Below are positions 55,482 through 64,000 of a DNA stretch of 64,000 bases, one piece after another. Each line of letters opens with the position of its first letter. Position 1 is the first letter of the stretch. The DNA lies in contig JACEVL010000799.1 of assembly GCA_020284085.1 (NCBI GenBank), positions 906,001 to 970,000 on the forward strand, written 5' to 3'. This DNA comes from Aporrectodea caliginosa. Its lineage: Eukaryota; Annelida; Clitellata; Crassiclitellata; Lumbricidae. The notes under the pieces were generated by a model, which was given only the letters and a program-made list of their open reading frames with translations, was not told the origin of the DNA and made no database searches. The position numbers and the translations under genes are program-made.

Positions 55482-56404
55482 CAGTGCTATTTCAGTTATG
55501 GTTTTTCAGTTACAGTTACAGTTACCAAATTTAAGATTTTTCAGTTACAGTTATAGTTACAGTTAACTGCAATCAGATTTTTCAGTTTCAGTTATTTTTT
55601 TATTTTTCAGTTATTATTTTTTAGTTTCAGTTATTATTTTCCACATGTCATGGCTAACATACTGACCACAAGTATTCTGAACAGTTACCAGAAATATTTA
55701 CGCAGCAAATCAATCCGATTTAACATATTCATATTGTCGGTTTTCTTTAAGGAAAACACGACGTTCCAGATCTTGCTCTGTTCTGCTTTCGTGCGCATAA
55801 ATCCAAACTGAGAAAACAAGCTCAATAAAGTCACGTGAAGCTGGCGCCGATAGGAGGTCTTTCGCATACACATCCTTATGTTTACTATGCAAATGATTTA
55901 GAAGATTTGTCGCAATTTTTTCGACTATTAGCGTGCCGCACTCGTGGTTTTCAGCATCCTTGCCAGCAACAGTGTGAAGTGTAAACACAACATCGACTCT
56001 TGTCGTCTGTGGCTTCATAAACAAAATATTCCCACATGCCACTTTCTACTTTTCGACCGTTACTTGGCTTAAACATTGTTCTCGTAGTCATTGATAGTTT
56101 CACGGTTTAACACCAACGACAACACAACGAAAGGAAAAAGAACCGGGAGTGAAATAAGCATAGAAAACTGACCGTAGACTAGAGTAGGATTACCATTCAA
56201 AAGTAAATAAGGAAAAAACTCATGTTTCATTTTTAAAGTTAACTTTTGTTATTTTTCAGTTATACAGTTTTCGTTTTTCAGTTACTATTACAGTTTCAGT
56301 TATTCAGCATTTTTCAGTTACAGTTACAGTTAACTAGGCCTACAAGACATTTTTCAGTTATTTTGCTATTTCAGTTGCAGTTTCAGTTAATAGAAATAAC
56401 ACTG
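55482..56404. mobile_element. hAT element (923 bp) with CAGTTA subterminal arrays
   Basis: The left end CAGTGCTATTTCAGTTA and the right end, reverse-complemented, CAGTGTTATTTCTATTA, are inverted repeats. The 8-bp duplication ACTGAGAG is exact (55474-55481 and 56405-56412). Both subterminal regions are arrays of TTTTTCAGTTA/CAGTTACAGTTA words (55490-55640 and 56240-56395). The centre holds a minus-strand coding remnant. It is one of three elements here with the same build. Confidence 0.9.
55710..56042 (-). pseudogene. hAT transposase remnant: BED finger joined to C-terminal dimerisation tip
   Basis: 110 codons. The N-terminal part (about residues 1-60) looks like a BED zinc finger: ACGN at its start, then ECGTLIVEKIATNLLNHLHS with the H-x4-H-like pair HLHSKH. 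The C-terminal part (about 68-105) reads SRDFIELVFSVW, then RTEQDLERRVFLKENRQ, matching the hAT dimerisation end (ERVFS...LxxLVFLKxN). The RNase H-like catalytic core between them is absent, so this is an internal deletion. Inactive as a transposase; a DNA-binding, dimerising repressor-like product is conceivable but speculative. Confidence 0.65.
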
Positions 56405-56599
56405 ACTGAGAGTTAGGCAGATGGATGATAGGACATACAGAGAGTTGCACATACTTAGAGATGCACAGACTGATACTTAGGCAGACCAATGGTAGGACAT
56501 ACAAAGAGACACAGACTGACACTTGGGCAGACGGACGATAGGATATGCAGAGACAGAAAGACTGACACCTAGGCGTCCCTCCTAACGACTAGCGTTCTA

Positions 56600-57343
56600 A
56601 AGGCGTGATATGGCATAGAGTAAACTTAACCGGTTAACTTTTTATATTGAATTAATAAATAAACAATTCAGTGCATAATTAGAAATAAATTAAAACGAAG
56701 CGAACAACTTTGAAATCAATCTAGGCTATGGTCCCATGCTCATGAAACTGAGAGGTATTGTGACCATAGAGCGTTTTAATGTGTACTCGCACAAAACAGA
56801 CAGATTGATTGATTGATAAAACTACAAAACTTAATGTTAATTAAAGAAAGAATCTGTGGCCGCAGTTGACTAAAATCTAACAGATCTTGGTCACAAGTTA
56901 CCGTACATCATTAACAACGTACGTTGTTATTTGGATCTATATTCAATAACAAAACGACCTTTCGCTTGGTCTAGTTACATTGGTGGGCCTAAAGCCCTAA
57001 ACAGTGCCACATTATCACCACAGCCACGCGTGATTACGGTTCCTTCGCTAAGTGATTTTACGATCCCCTCGTTATAAGTGCTTACGGTCGCCGTCGCTAA
57101 GGGCTTTTGGGCCCTCGCTAAGTGATTACGCTAGGTGTTTACGGTCGCAACTCCGCCACTGTTCGCTTTCTGACAGTCCCAGTCCCAAGCCTGGATAAAG
57201 GAGGAGGGCGACGCTAATGGTCTTTGTTACCATACAGCTAGTCGTTAAAAAGGAAACACACACGCTTACGGTCGCCGTCGCTAACGGCTTTTGGGCCCTC
57301 GCTAAGTGATTACGCTAGGTGTTTACGGGCTATTAAAGTGCTT
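56600..57343. other. Non-coding with a 66-bp direct duplication
   Basis: 57082-57147 and 57263-57328 are near-identical (GCTTACGGTCGCCGTCGCTA onward). Between them a half-MITE-like piece (CTAGTCGTTAAAAAGG) occurs near 57238. No gene recognised. Confidence 0.55.
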
Positions 57344-58177
57344 AGGGGCCGTCCATAAATGATGTCACGCACCTGGGGAGGGAGGGGTCGGAGATTTGTA
57401 ATGACGTGTGACATGGGAGTGGGTGGGGGCTGAGAAGTGTGACGTCACATGTAGTATATGTAATTAAATTTAACAATTAACAACAATTTAATCTTAAAAT
57501 TTCAGCACTAATATTATTGTGAGTATTGAATTTTCATTATTTTTTGGGATTATTTTAATGCATAGGCTACAGGGACCATTATTAATATTTTTCTAATTAT
57601 TTAGATATTGGGTCACCGTCAGATTTTTAAATATTCATGTTCTCCCTATTTTTCCATGAAGGAGCATTTTGCTTTGCCATGGGAGAATGGAGAAGCATAA
57701 ATTCTGTAAATTTTTGGATAAATTGTTTATATTAAACATTTTAATTCTAACGATTCTACCAGAGCTTTTCATTCTGTGGAATGAATATGTTATTGTGGAT
57801 TTGTGGTAATTCTACTCTTTCCATTTTGCTTTGTAAATTGTTCTACTATAAAATATTCTGAACATCTATAGTAATTGGTTAGACGATGAATATTCAAGTC
57901 AATTTTATGCCAATATCAGCTTTGCAACGACTCCTTTTTAATACCTGACTTTCAACTTTAATACAACATCAGAGTGCAGTGCCACATTAAATACTTATTA
58001 CAATGACAATAAATGTGATTTGAAACATGTTTTATTATCAGATGGAAATTTCGTTTTAGGGGCGGTCAGAGCTTTGTGACGTCATTTTTCAGGGGTGTAT
58101 TACTTTTTGTGACGACGTGTGACGAGGAGTGTCAAAAATCGGCCAAAATCGCGTGACGTCATTTATGGACAGTCCCT
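57344..58177. mobile_element. TIR DNA element, GGGGCCGTCCATAAATGA ends
   Basis: The left end AGGGGCCGTCCATAAATG continues ATGTCACGC; the right end, reverse-complemented, AAGGGACTGTCCATAAATG continues ACGTCACGC. This is a 28-bp terminal inverted repeat with few differences. GTGACGTCA words recur inside both ends. A clean target duplication is not visible (CTTA against TTAA). No coding frame. Similar ends are known from widespread animal DNA transposons, but I do not assign a superfamily. Confidence 0.75.
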
Positions 58178-58480
58178 TAAAGCATGAACCCCATTTTGAA
58201 AGAGATTCTTTGCTGAACAGGAAGCCAGTGCATAGATTTGAGCACAATGTGAGGCCGAGGAATTTGCCAATTAACCGTCGACGTCCTTTATTATAAGCGA
58301 ACTGTAGATGAAAAAAGCCTTCAGAAGAAGTCACAGAATCCAGTTTAGGAAGATGTAAGAACAGAACTATTGTGTTTTCGTGCAAATAAACATGAAGTCG
58401 TAAAGGGATGAGAAGGAAGCGGTCTGGCGTTGGATAGTCTAGACGTCTAAAACGATCGGACAAGACCTGGCTTTGCCAAG
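58178..58480 (-). mobile_element. Probable LINE fragment
   Basis: The minus strand near 58240-58190 reads [16 protein letters not shown], the LHWLPVxxRIxFK signature of CR1/L2 LINEs. The rest is decayed. It directly adjoins the TIR element, which may have inserted in it. Confidence 0.5.
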
Positions 58481-58654
58481 AGACTCTACGTTCACGATTT
58501 TATCATTCACATCACCGATTGCAATGTCAAAACGAAGGCTTTGGTGTTTAGATGTAAGTGGTCTGCTGCAGCCGGTGGTAAATCCTCCGATCGCAAAAAT
58601 ACAGCCGGACGCTGTATAGCATTCAGATCAGATTAAGCAAAACATCCATTAAGC

Positions 58655-58714
<60 letters not shown>

Positions 58715-59278
58715 CAGTTGATACAATGCACATCTAATCTCAATCAATCGTTGATGCTTCCATGCTTCACCTCAATCATCCGTCCAGCCAGCCACATTAT
58801 GACGATTAGGTATACGATGTAATAATTCCCTAAGGCAATGAGCTCTGCGTATACCTAGTGGACAAATATTTGCACAAGCTTTCCATATCATTCGACTGTT
58901 GTCGAATAAACAGCACGGAACATCATATTTACGAGATTAATAATTTGTCCGTGGATTCCATCATCTCTGGGTTCGTTATAATAAGCGCACAGAAAATATT
59001 AATAATACATGTTTGTGTGTTTTATGCGTTACATGACAAAGGCAGACATAATATACATAAGCACAGAGAGACATGCACACGTAGAGACACCAATAGATCG
59101 AGAGACACATATGGACTGATCGAGGCAGACAATAGAGACAGGCAGACGGTGAGACAGCGATACCCGCCGTTCATAGACTAAAGTTGATCTTGTTATTGTT
59201 AATATTTTACAGAGTACGTGACCACTCCTTCGTTTCCCTCCTCTGCCAGATTCAGAGGCTGTTGGAAGCTTAGTAGCC
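58481..59278. other. Intergenic region and probable 5' part of the sHSP gene
   Basis: Contains a (CAGA)n tract at 58661-58714. A good acceptor (TTAATATTTTACAG at 59200-59213) 65 bp before the sHSP start suggests a 5'UTR intron. No obvious heat-shock element cluster was found near the start, but the true promoter may lie further upstream. Confidence 0.35.
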
Positions 59279-60550
59279 ATGGCAACGAAGAAGAAGCATT
59301 CGTCATCGTCTTCGGGAGGTTCCGGTGGTAGGTCTTCGTCTGTGGAACCATTGGTCGTTCCGTTGATCCACGACAGCCTGACGTTCAGTGTTCGTCAGAC
59401 GAAGGGTCTGAAGGAAATGGAGAGACAGGCGGAAGCGGAGATGAAGCGGAGACGCAGGGATTGGGAGAGGGAGGTCGACCGGATGAGAGAGGAGTTCCTC
59501 CGTCTGTTCCCGGTCCCGACGGGGGACGACCAGCGCCATCATCACCAGCATCAAGATCCACTGGTTGCCAAGCGACGAGGAAGCACGGACATTCTGGACC
59601 CGAAGAAGATGCAGACTATGATCACGGAACACACGACGGGTGATGCGGAGCGCAAGTTCCGTCTTCGGTTCGATGTGACTGGATTCGATGCGGAGACGAT
59701 CGAGGTTTCGGCTGATGCACAGAGGATCGTCGTTCAGGCGGCGAAGACGGAGACCGTGAGGGGAAGGGCTGTGAGGAGGCAGTTCATCCGGAAGATCCAG
59801 AACCCCATCGAGGTCGACACGAACAAGCTGACTTCACATCTAACGACGGACGGCATACTCGTCGTCGAGGCCCTGCTCCAGCCGAAGCAGCCTCACCTTC
59901 AGAGCAAGGTCTCTGATCCGTCATCGACCCACGCCTCTCCTCACCACCACCGCCGCCGCACCTCGTCCCAGTCAACCCCCGGCACTCCCAACCACAACCC
60001 ATCGGCGGTGGCGGTGGCGACGGGGGCCGGGACATCGGAGGGGGTTGATGGGACGACGGCTGCTCAGACGACGACGGAGGCGGTCAAGATGGGAGTGCCA
60101 GTGTTCCGGGACGAGAGAGGGGGGTGTCGACGCCTCTACCTCGTCGTCTACATCGGGACTCTGTTCCGACCGAAGGACGTCACCGTCCAGGTCATCAAGG
60201 ACAACCGGATCGTCGTCAAGGCCAGGCACGAGGAGATCAGCTCAGAGAGACTCGTCAAGAGCAAGTTCTCCAAGGAGTTCGAACTGACGGAGAAGATCGA
60301 AACGGAGTCGGTCAGAGGCGGAATCGACGGAGAAGGAAGGCTCGTCGTCGGAGCCTTCGTCAAGGGAGCACATGGAAAGGACAGGGCAGCCACCGCCGGC
60401 GATGAAGAACCGAAAGAAGAAGAGGAAGAAAGGGAGTGGGAGTTCGATCCAAAGTCAAATCTCCTTCAATGCAATGTTCTTAATCTGTCGTCCTTTCCAC
60501 CAACGATGCCCGCCTCCGCTGTCATCACAACATCCAACGGAGACTCGTAA
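59279..60550 (+). CDS. Small heat-shock protein with two alpha-crystallin domains
   Basis: Intact 423-codon frame. sHSPs are ATP-independent holdases that bind unfolding proteins in the cytosol. The N-terminal region is Ser-rich, then basic and helical (KEMERQAEAEMKRRRRDWER), followed by REEFLRLFPVP. Domain 1 spans about residues 123-202 (KFRLRFDVTGFDAETIEVS, RIVVQAAKTE, RRQFIRKIQNP, DGILVVEALL). Domain 2 spans about 279-362 (RRLYLVVYIGTLFRPKDVTV, RIVVKARHEE, GRLVVGAFV). A His/Ser/Thr-rich linker lies between and an acidic tail follows. Two domains in this order, with a W/R-rich segment before the first, match flatworm p40/Tsp36-type proteins. The start has a strong context (AGCCATGGC). The frame is much more GC-rich than its surroundings, as expected for a long exon. 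No clear C-terminal I-x-I/V anchor is seen. Confidence 0.93.
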   Translation: MATKKKHSSSSSGGSGGRSSSVEPLVVPLIHDSLTFSVRQTKGLKEMERQAEAEMKRRRRDWEREVDRMREEFLRLFPVPTGDDQRHHHQHQDPLVAKRRGSTDILDPKKMQTMITEHTTGDAERKFRLRFDVTGFDAETIEVSADAQRIVVQAAKTETVRGRAVRRQFIRKIQNPIEVDTNKLTSHLTTDGILVVEALLQPKQPHLQSKVSDPSSTHASPHHHRRRTSSQSTPGTPNHNPSAVAVATGAGTSEGVDGTTAAQTTTEAVKMGVPVFRDERGGCRRLYLVVYIGTLFRPKDVTVQVIKDNRIVVKARHEEISSERLVKSKFSKEFELTEKIETESVRGGIDGEGRLVVGAFVKGAHGKDRAATAGDEEPKEEEEEREWEFDPKSNLLQCNVLNLSSFPPTMPASAVITTSNGDS

Positions 60551-60558
60551 TCCGCTTC

Positions 60559-60795
60559 ATGCAGTCGGCTCCAATCGGATTCAATCGCTGTAACTCGGCT
60601 CTGTCCAGTCGTTCCAAACCGCTTCTATCTGGCTCCATCCGGTTCCACTGGGCTTCATTCTGCTCCAATCTGGTTTCGCTCGGCTCCACTCGGTTCAATC
60701 GGCTGCATACGGTTTTCCTCGGCTCCATCCGGTTCCACTCGCCTTCATTCGGACCCATTCGGCTGCATTCGGTTACAGTTGACTCAGCACAGGAC
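60559..60795. repeat. Degenerate decamer repeats right after the sHSP stop
   Basis: About 20 imperfect copies of words like CGGCTCCATC/CGGTTCCACT with a period near 10-11 bp, starting about ten bases after the stop codon and so probably within the 3'UTR. Confidence 0.65.
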
Positions 60796-62439
60796 GACAC
60801 CAACAACTCTGTTTATAAGAGATTCACCTTGGCGTCGTCCGTAGATTCCACTATTAACTCAAAGTTCTATTTTTGTTTCGCTAGTTGTTCATCTTAGCTT
60901 TAACTATTGCTTTTGACGGATTCCAACTGTTTAATTACATCTCATGACATCAAAGACCGTTAACATCGATAATAGGAAAAACGTCTGCACACAGTGCACA
61001 GTTCTCAAAGTCTCCTATGGTGTGAAGTGACGTAAATTCTTATAGAGTTCCTGCTTGTGCCTATACTATAGACCTATTGCCCACAGCAGAGCAAGAATTA
61101 TCAGAGGAAGACGGGTTTGTTCACCATCTGCAAATGTATTCCTGCAATGAGCCCATTATTATTGTATAAAAGCAATATAAAGGGAAAATTTTATTTTAAT
61201 TTGTATGAACGAGACTTACCACTTACATGTAAGTTTCAACCGCAGAGTCAACAATGTAAGATTAACAATACGTCATCGTTCCACCTGCTCTCTGTCTGTC
61301 TGTCTGTCTCTGTCTGTCTCTTTTTCTTTCTCTCTGTGTCTCTGTGTCTGTCTGTCTGTCTCTGTCTGTCTGTCTGTCTCTCTCGGCGCAGGTTTGACAT
61401 TGATTAGGTGAACATAGGACTCTATAGTGCATGCAGTATATGTACAAGAAAAACTAGTTTGACGTCTTGCTTCTGCTCTTTCATCCTCAGACCTTTTTCA
61501 CTTATTTCAGTCTCTACTTTTCTTTCTCTGTCGCTGTCTCTCTCCATCTATCTCTCCCTCTCTCTACCTTCCTCTGTCTCTGCATCTCTCTCTCTCCATC
61601 TATCACTCTCTCTCTCTCCATCTACTACCTTCCTCTGTCTCTCTATCTCTGTCTCTCGCACTGGGAACAGTTCTGAAAGGCTCATTCTGTTAGAAGCGCT
61701 TTAGATATGGCCAAATACAATAGAATAGAATAGTTAGTAGTGTCTGATTGTGATGCTCCGTTATTATTATGCAACAAAAGCAGCTTAAGCAGACAGAATG
61801 ATATTCGATTCTATACAAATAGAGCTTTATATAGATTAAATTGAACTCATCTAAATACAAATTGTGTTGGTCAGAGAAAGCAAATGTTGTCAGTCAAATA
61901 GAACAGTTAAGTCTTCATCTACATGTAAGCTGCTTGCACATAATAATATAGTACGATGAACAATCGATCCACAGATGATCAGTGTTCTAATGGATCGATC
62001 GATGGATCGATGGAGGGATCGATGGATGACTCATTGTCTTCCTTTTCATTGCTTTAATTCTTCTCTTAGTCTGACCAGTAGATGGAGCCTTTTTGTTCCT
62101 CATTGATGGCCAGCCACATGGATTCTTCTTTTGGAAGCGTCAGTTTATCCGTCGTCCAGCCATTGGATGGTGGAAATGGTGCAGTGGAGAACAGATCCAT
62201 TAGAACAGATCGGCTCCTAACTTCCCTGCGTCCGGTGGTTCCTCCTTCTCCGATGACGCTGATCTGTAAATGCGGTACAACAGATGACGTAGAACCTGAA
62301 TTGGTCATTAGTATTATAAACTATTATTATAAACTCATTCATACCCGTTGCCCCGCAGGATACTTCTATAATAGACTCATTCATACATTATGTAAGCGGC
62401 TCCTTCAGCTCCGTAATATGCCTCATCGTTAAAACTCCT
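60796..62439. other. sHSP 3' flank; microsatellites, no gene
   Basis: (CTGT)n at 61290-61385 and (CTCT)-rich DNA at 61530-61660. A retroelement-like tail (GAAGCGCTTTAGATATGG, then AATAGAATAG) lies at 61693-61732. A short palindromic GATCGATGGATC cluster lies at 61995-62025. No clear AATAAA close to the sHSP end was found. Confidence 0.45.
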
Positions 62440-62862
62440 TCCTCCTCCGTATTGTATTGTATTGTATTTGAACACTTGTTATAGCGCCCCAACCAGATTT
62501 CCCATTCAGAGGCGCTCCCGACTACTGCGCGAACGCTGAATCGGAGTTTCACGCCGAAGCGCATGAGCAATTGCGAGTGAAGGACTTGCCCAGGGTCCCT
62601 ACGCGGCGACTTTGAGGTGGATCCGAACCTGCAACCCTCCAGCTGCAAGGCACCGAACATACCCCTAAACCACCGCGCCCCAGTTGTATTGTGATGTGTT
62701 GTATTGTGTGTTGTATTGTACTCCACGTTTATAATGCGACCGAGCCACCCGCAGTAAAGATCCGAGAAATTAATCTCTGATAATCCGACCCGACCGGGAA
62801 GCGAACCCGGGGCGCCGGCGCGGCGAGCGGGCACCAACCCACTCGGCCACTCAGGATCCGTA
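62440..62862 (-). mobile_element. Dimeric tRNA-derived SINE (family B), full copy
   Basis: On the minus strand it begins with a Leu/Ser-tRNA-like head (A box TGGCCGAGTGG, B box GGGTTCGCTTCC), then body 2 (GGGTGGCTCGGTCGCATTAT, ACGTGGAGTACAATAC) and a TACAA-rich linker. A second tRNA-like head follows (GGTGGTTTAGGGGTATG and a degenerate B box), then body 1 and the shared LINE-type tail (GGGGCGCTATAACAAGTG) with (AATAC)n. Two separate pol III promoters are thus in tandem. The same junction is present at 24.1-24.37 kb, so the dimer is a real transposing unit rather than a chance neighbour pair. Confidence 0.8.
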
Positions 62863-63500
62863 TCATAGTTATGAGTAGCCTAATTCTGTAGTCTGTCTTT
62901 TCTCCATCAAACCTCAGCACTGTCCATGTCCACTGTCCATGTCCACTGTCCATGCACTGTCCATGCACTGTCTATGCACTGTCCTCCCAGCAACATACCC
63001 ACACGTATTTATCTGGGGGTTCCTCTGCATTTGTCCAGTCCAACTAATTTCTCGTAATGGTCATAGTCGTAATCGTAATCTCCAAACTTCTAAAGCGTCA
63101 CTCGAAAGCCAAGTGCAGGGCACTAGCTTATTAACGAGTGCTCTCTGCCTTGTGCTGGTCATCACAATGTCCTCTTCTTCTGCACCAAATTCAGTACTTC
63201 CTCGTTTTCATGTCCTCTGAAACTGACTTCATTTCGATCACTTTATTTGGTTTCTCACTTTAAAAGCCATAGATTCCCCACCAATCAATTGTGAAATTGC
63301 AATATAAAATCATAAAAGCCAGGTGCAAGTACGATAGATTAGAGAACCAGAAAAAACCAGGCTGCGGTGGTTATGCAATTTGGAAGATATGTGTGTCTTG
63401 CAGCATAGCGCCATTTTACCAAAACTCCGCTCGTATTAGTAAAGAACTTTCGCCTAAATAGATACATGTACACTCTGTATGGCTAGCTGGCAATCAACGT
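62863..63500. other. Non-coding, no gene recognised
   Basis: Short tandem CACTGTCCATG words at 62918-62980. Nothing coding recognised. Confidence 0.4.
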
Positions 63501-63654
63501 CACCTTCTCCATCTTCCTACCTTCTCCATCTTCCTACCTTCTCCATCTTCCTACCTTCTCCATCTTCCTACCTTCTCCATCTTCCTACCTTCTCCATCTT
63601 CCTACCTTCTCCATCTTCCTACCTTCTCCATCTTCCTACCTTCTCCATCTTCCT
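63501..63654. repeat. 17-bp tandem repeat, about nine copies
   Basis: The unit ACCTTCTCCATCTTCCT is repeated almost perfectly. Because 17 is not a multiple of three, the apparent 17-residue protein repeat in this frame is an artefact. Confidence 0.9.
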
Positions 63655-64000
63655 GTCAGAACTACGTCGACGACCACAGGTTAATCAACCCCGAACTTAT
63701 GCACGTCCTCCCATGGTCGACATTAATCAAACAAGTCAACATATAGTAGGCCTATACTATAACTTTCATAGAAGCAATTCAACTTCATTCAGAGTCATTC
63801 TACAACACAGTGCACAGCTTTGCTTTACAATCAATAATTAATGATAGGCCTACTGTTCTGCCAGCAGTTCCATGTGTATACTAGATTGGTCCCATATGGC
63901 CTTTATGTCCGGATCCCATACGGGAATATGGGTCCTATGTCTAGGTAAAATTGTTGTCAGTCTGGCAGGGATATTTTCCTCCCTATGGGTTAGACCCCAT
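63655..64000. other. Non-coding right edge
   Basis: Two TAGGCCTA palindromes (63747, 63845). GGGAATATGGGTCC at 63921 also occurs in a related form near 7619 (GGGAATATGGGTTCC), hinting at a shared repeat. No gene recognised. Confidence 0.4.

Larger units (their letters stand above)
55330..56590. repeat. ~55-bp degenerate minisatellite interrupted by a hAT element
   Basis: Units contain GGACTGACACTTAGGCAGAC and GGATGATAGGACATACAGAG. They occur at 55345-55481 and resume at 56405-56590, on both sides of the hAT insertion. The target duplication lies within one unit. Confidence 0.7.

Noticed and set aside
58089..58463. 124-codon minus frame as a candidate gene
   Set aside because: Overlaps the right TIR of a DNA element and a LINE signature in another frame; composition and context favour repeat debris.
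62740..62862. A tRNA gene on the minus strand (good A box and B box)
   Set aside because: The acceptor ends do not pair convincingly and the head is fused to a SINE body also found at 24.3 kb.
63479..63841. 120-codon plus frame with LLHLPTFSIFLPSPSSY repeats
   Set aside because: Product of the 17-bp tandem repeat; the 17-residue protein period is an arithmetic consequence.

Overview
This is a eukaryotic, animal-type genomic window: long spliced genes, GT-AG introns of roughly 0.3-2.5 kb, abundant non-LTR retrotransposon debris, tRNA-derived SINEs, hAT-like DNA transposons and many microsatellites. I see no rRNA gene, CRISPR array or bacterial operon, and no free-standing tRNA gene. Two host genes are well supported. 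The small heat-shock protein at 59.3-60.6 kb has two alpha-crystallin domains behind a W/R-rich N-terminal segment. That layout is best known from flatworms (Schistosoma p40, Taenia Tsp36), so a free-living platyhelminth or related lophotrochozoan is my best guess (inference, moderate to low confidence).

Layout. 0-8.6 kb: mostly non-coding, with two weak candidate exons at the extreme left edge, a TA-flanked TIR element (2.3-3.65 kb) and a Tol2-like hAT MITE with an 8-bp target duplication (4.48-4.87 kb). 8.65-30.8 kb: a complete EPS15-type endocytic adaptor gene on the + strand. I count 21 coding exons plus one optional terminal exon, giving about 769 residues: three EH domains, a coiled coil, DPF/DPW motifs, a tandem proline-rich SP-repeat tail and a short C-terminus with no ubiquitin-interacting motif. 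Its introns hold LINE fragments, two tRNA-derived SINE families, a MITE and a 1.3-kb hAT element. 31-36 kb: MITE copies, an L2/CR1-like LINE 3' end and another hAT relic. 36.4-42.2 kb: a nested transposon cluster containing a TIR element filled with tandem repeats, a nearly full-length APE-type LINE on the minus strand, a second LINE RT split by a foldback/Mutator-like element, and a 36-bp tandem array. 42-59 kb: low-complexity DNA, a 1.7-kb hAT element, an unusual insertion with 29-bp flanking repeats, paired hairpins, LINE and SINE pieces, a 923-bp hAT element keeping a fused BED-finger/dimerisation ORF, and a TIR element. 59.3-60.55 kb: the two-domain sHSP gene, single-exon in its coding part. 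60.6-64 kb: microsatellites and a dimeric tRNA-derived SINE.

The two host genes have no obvious functional link: EPS15 is a clathrin/AP-2 endocytic scaffold and the sHSP is an ATP-independent chaperone. The main story outside them is transposon biology. At least five hAT-like elements are recognisable by CAG-starting inverted ends, four of them with exact 8-bp duplications, and three carry dense subterminal arrays of a short family-specific motif. LINEs and SINEs share a 3' module around GGCGCTATATAAATG that runs into different 4-5 bp microsatellites, which probably explains much of the simple-sequence DNA here. All coordinates were read by eye and exon edges were checked for reading-frame continuity. 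No database search was possible.
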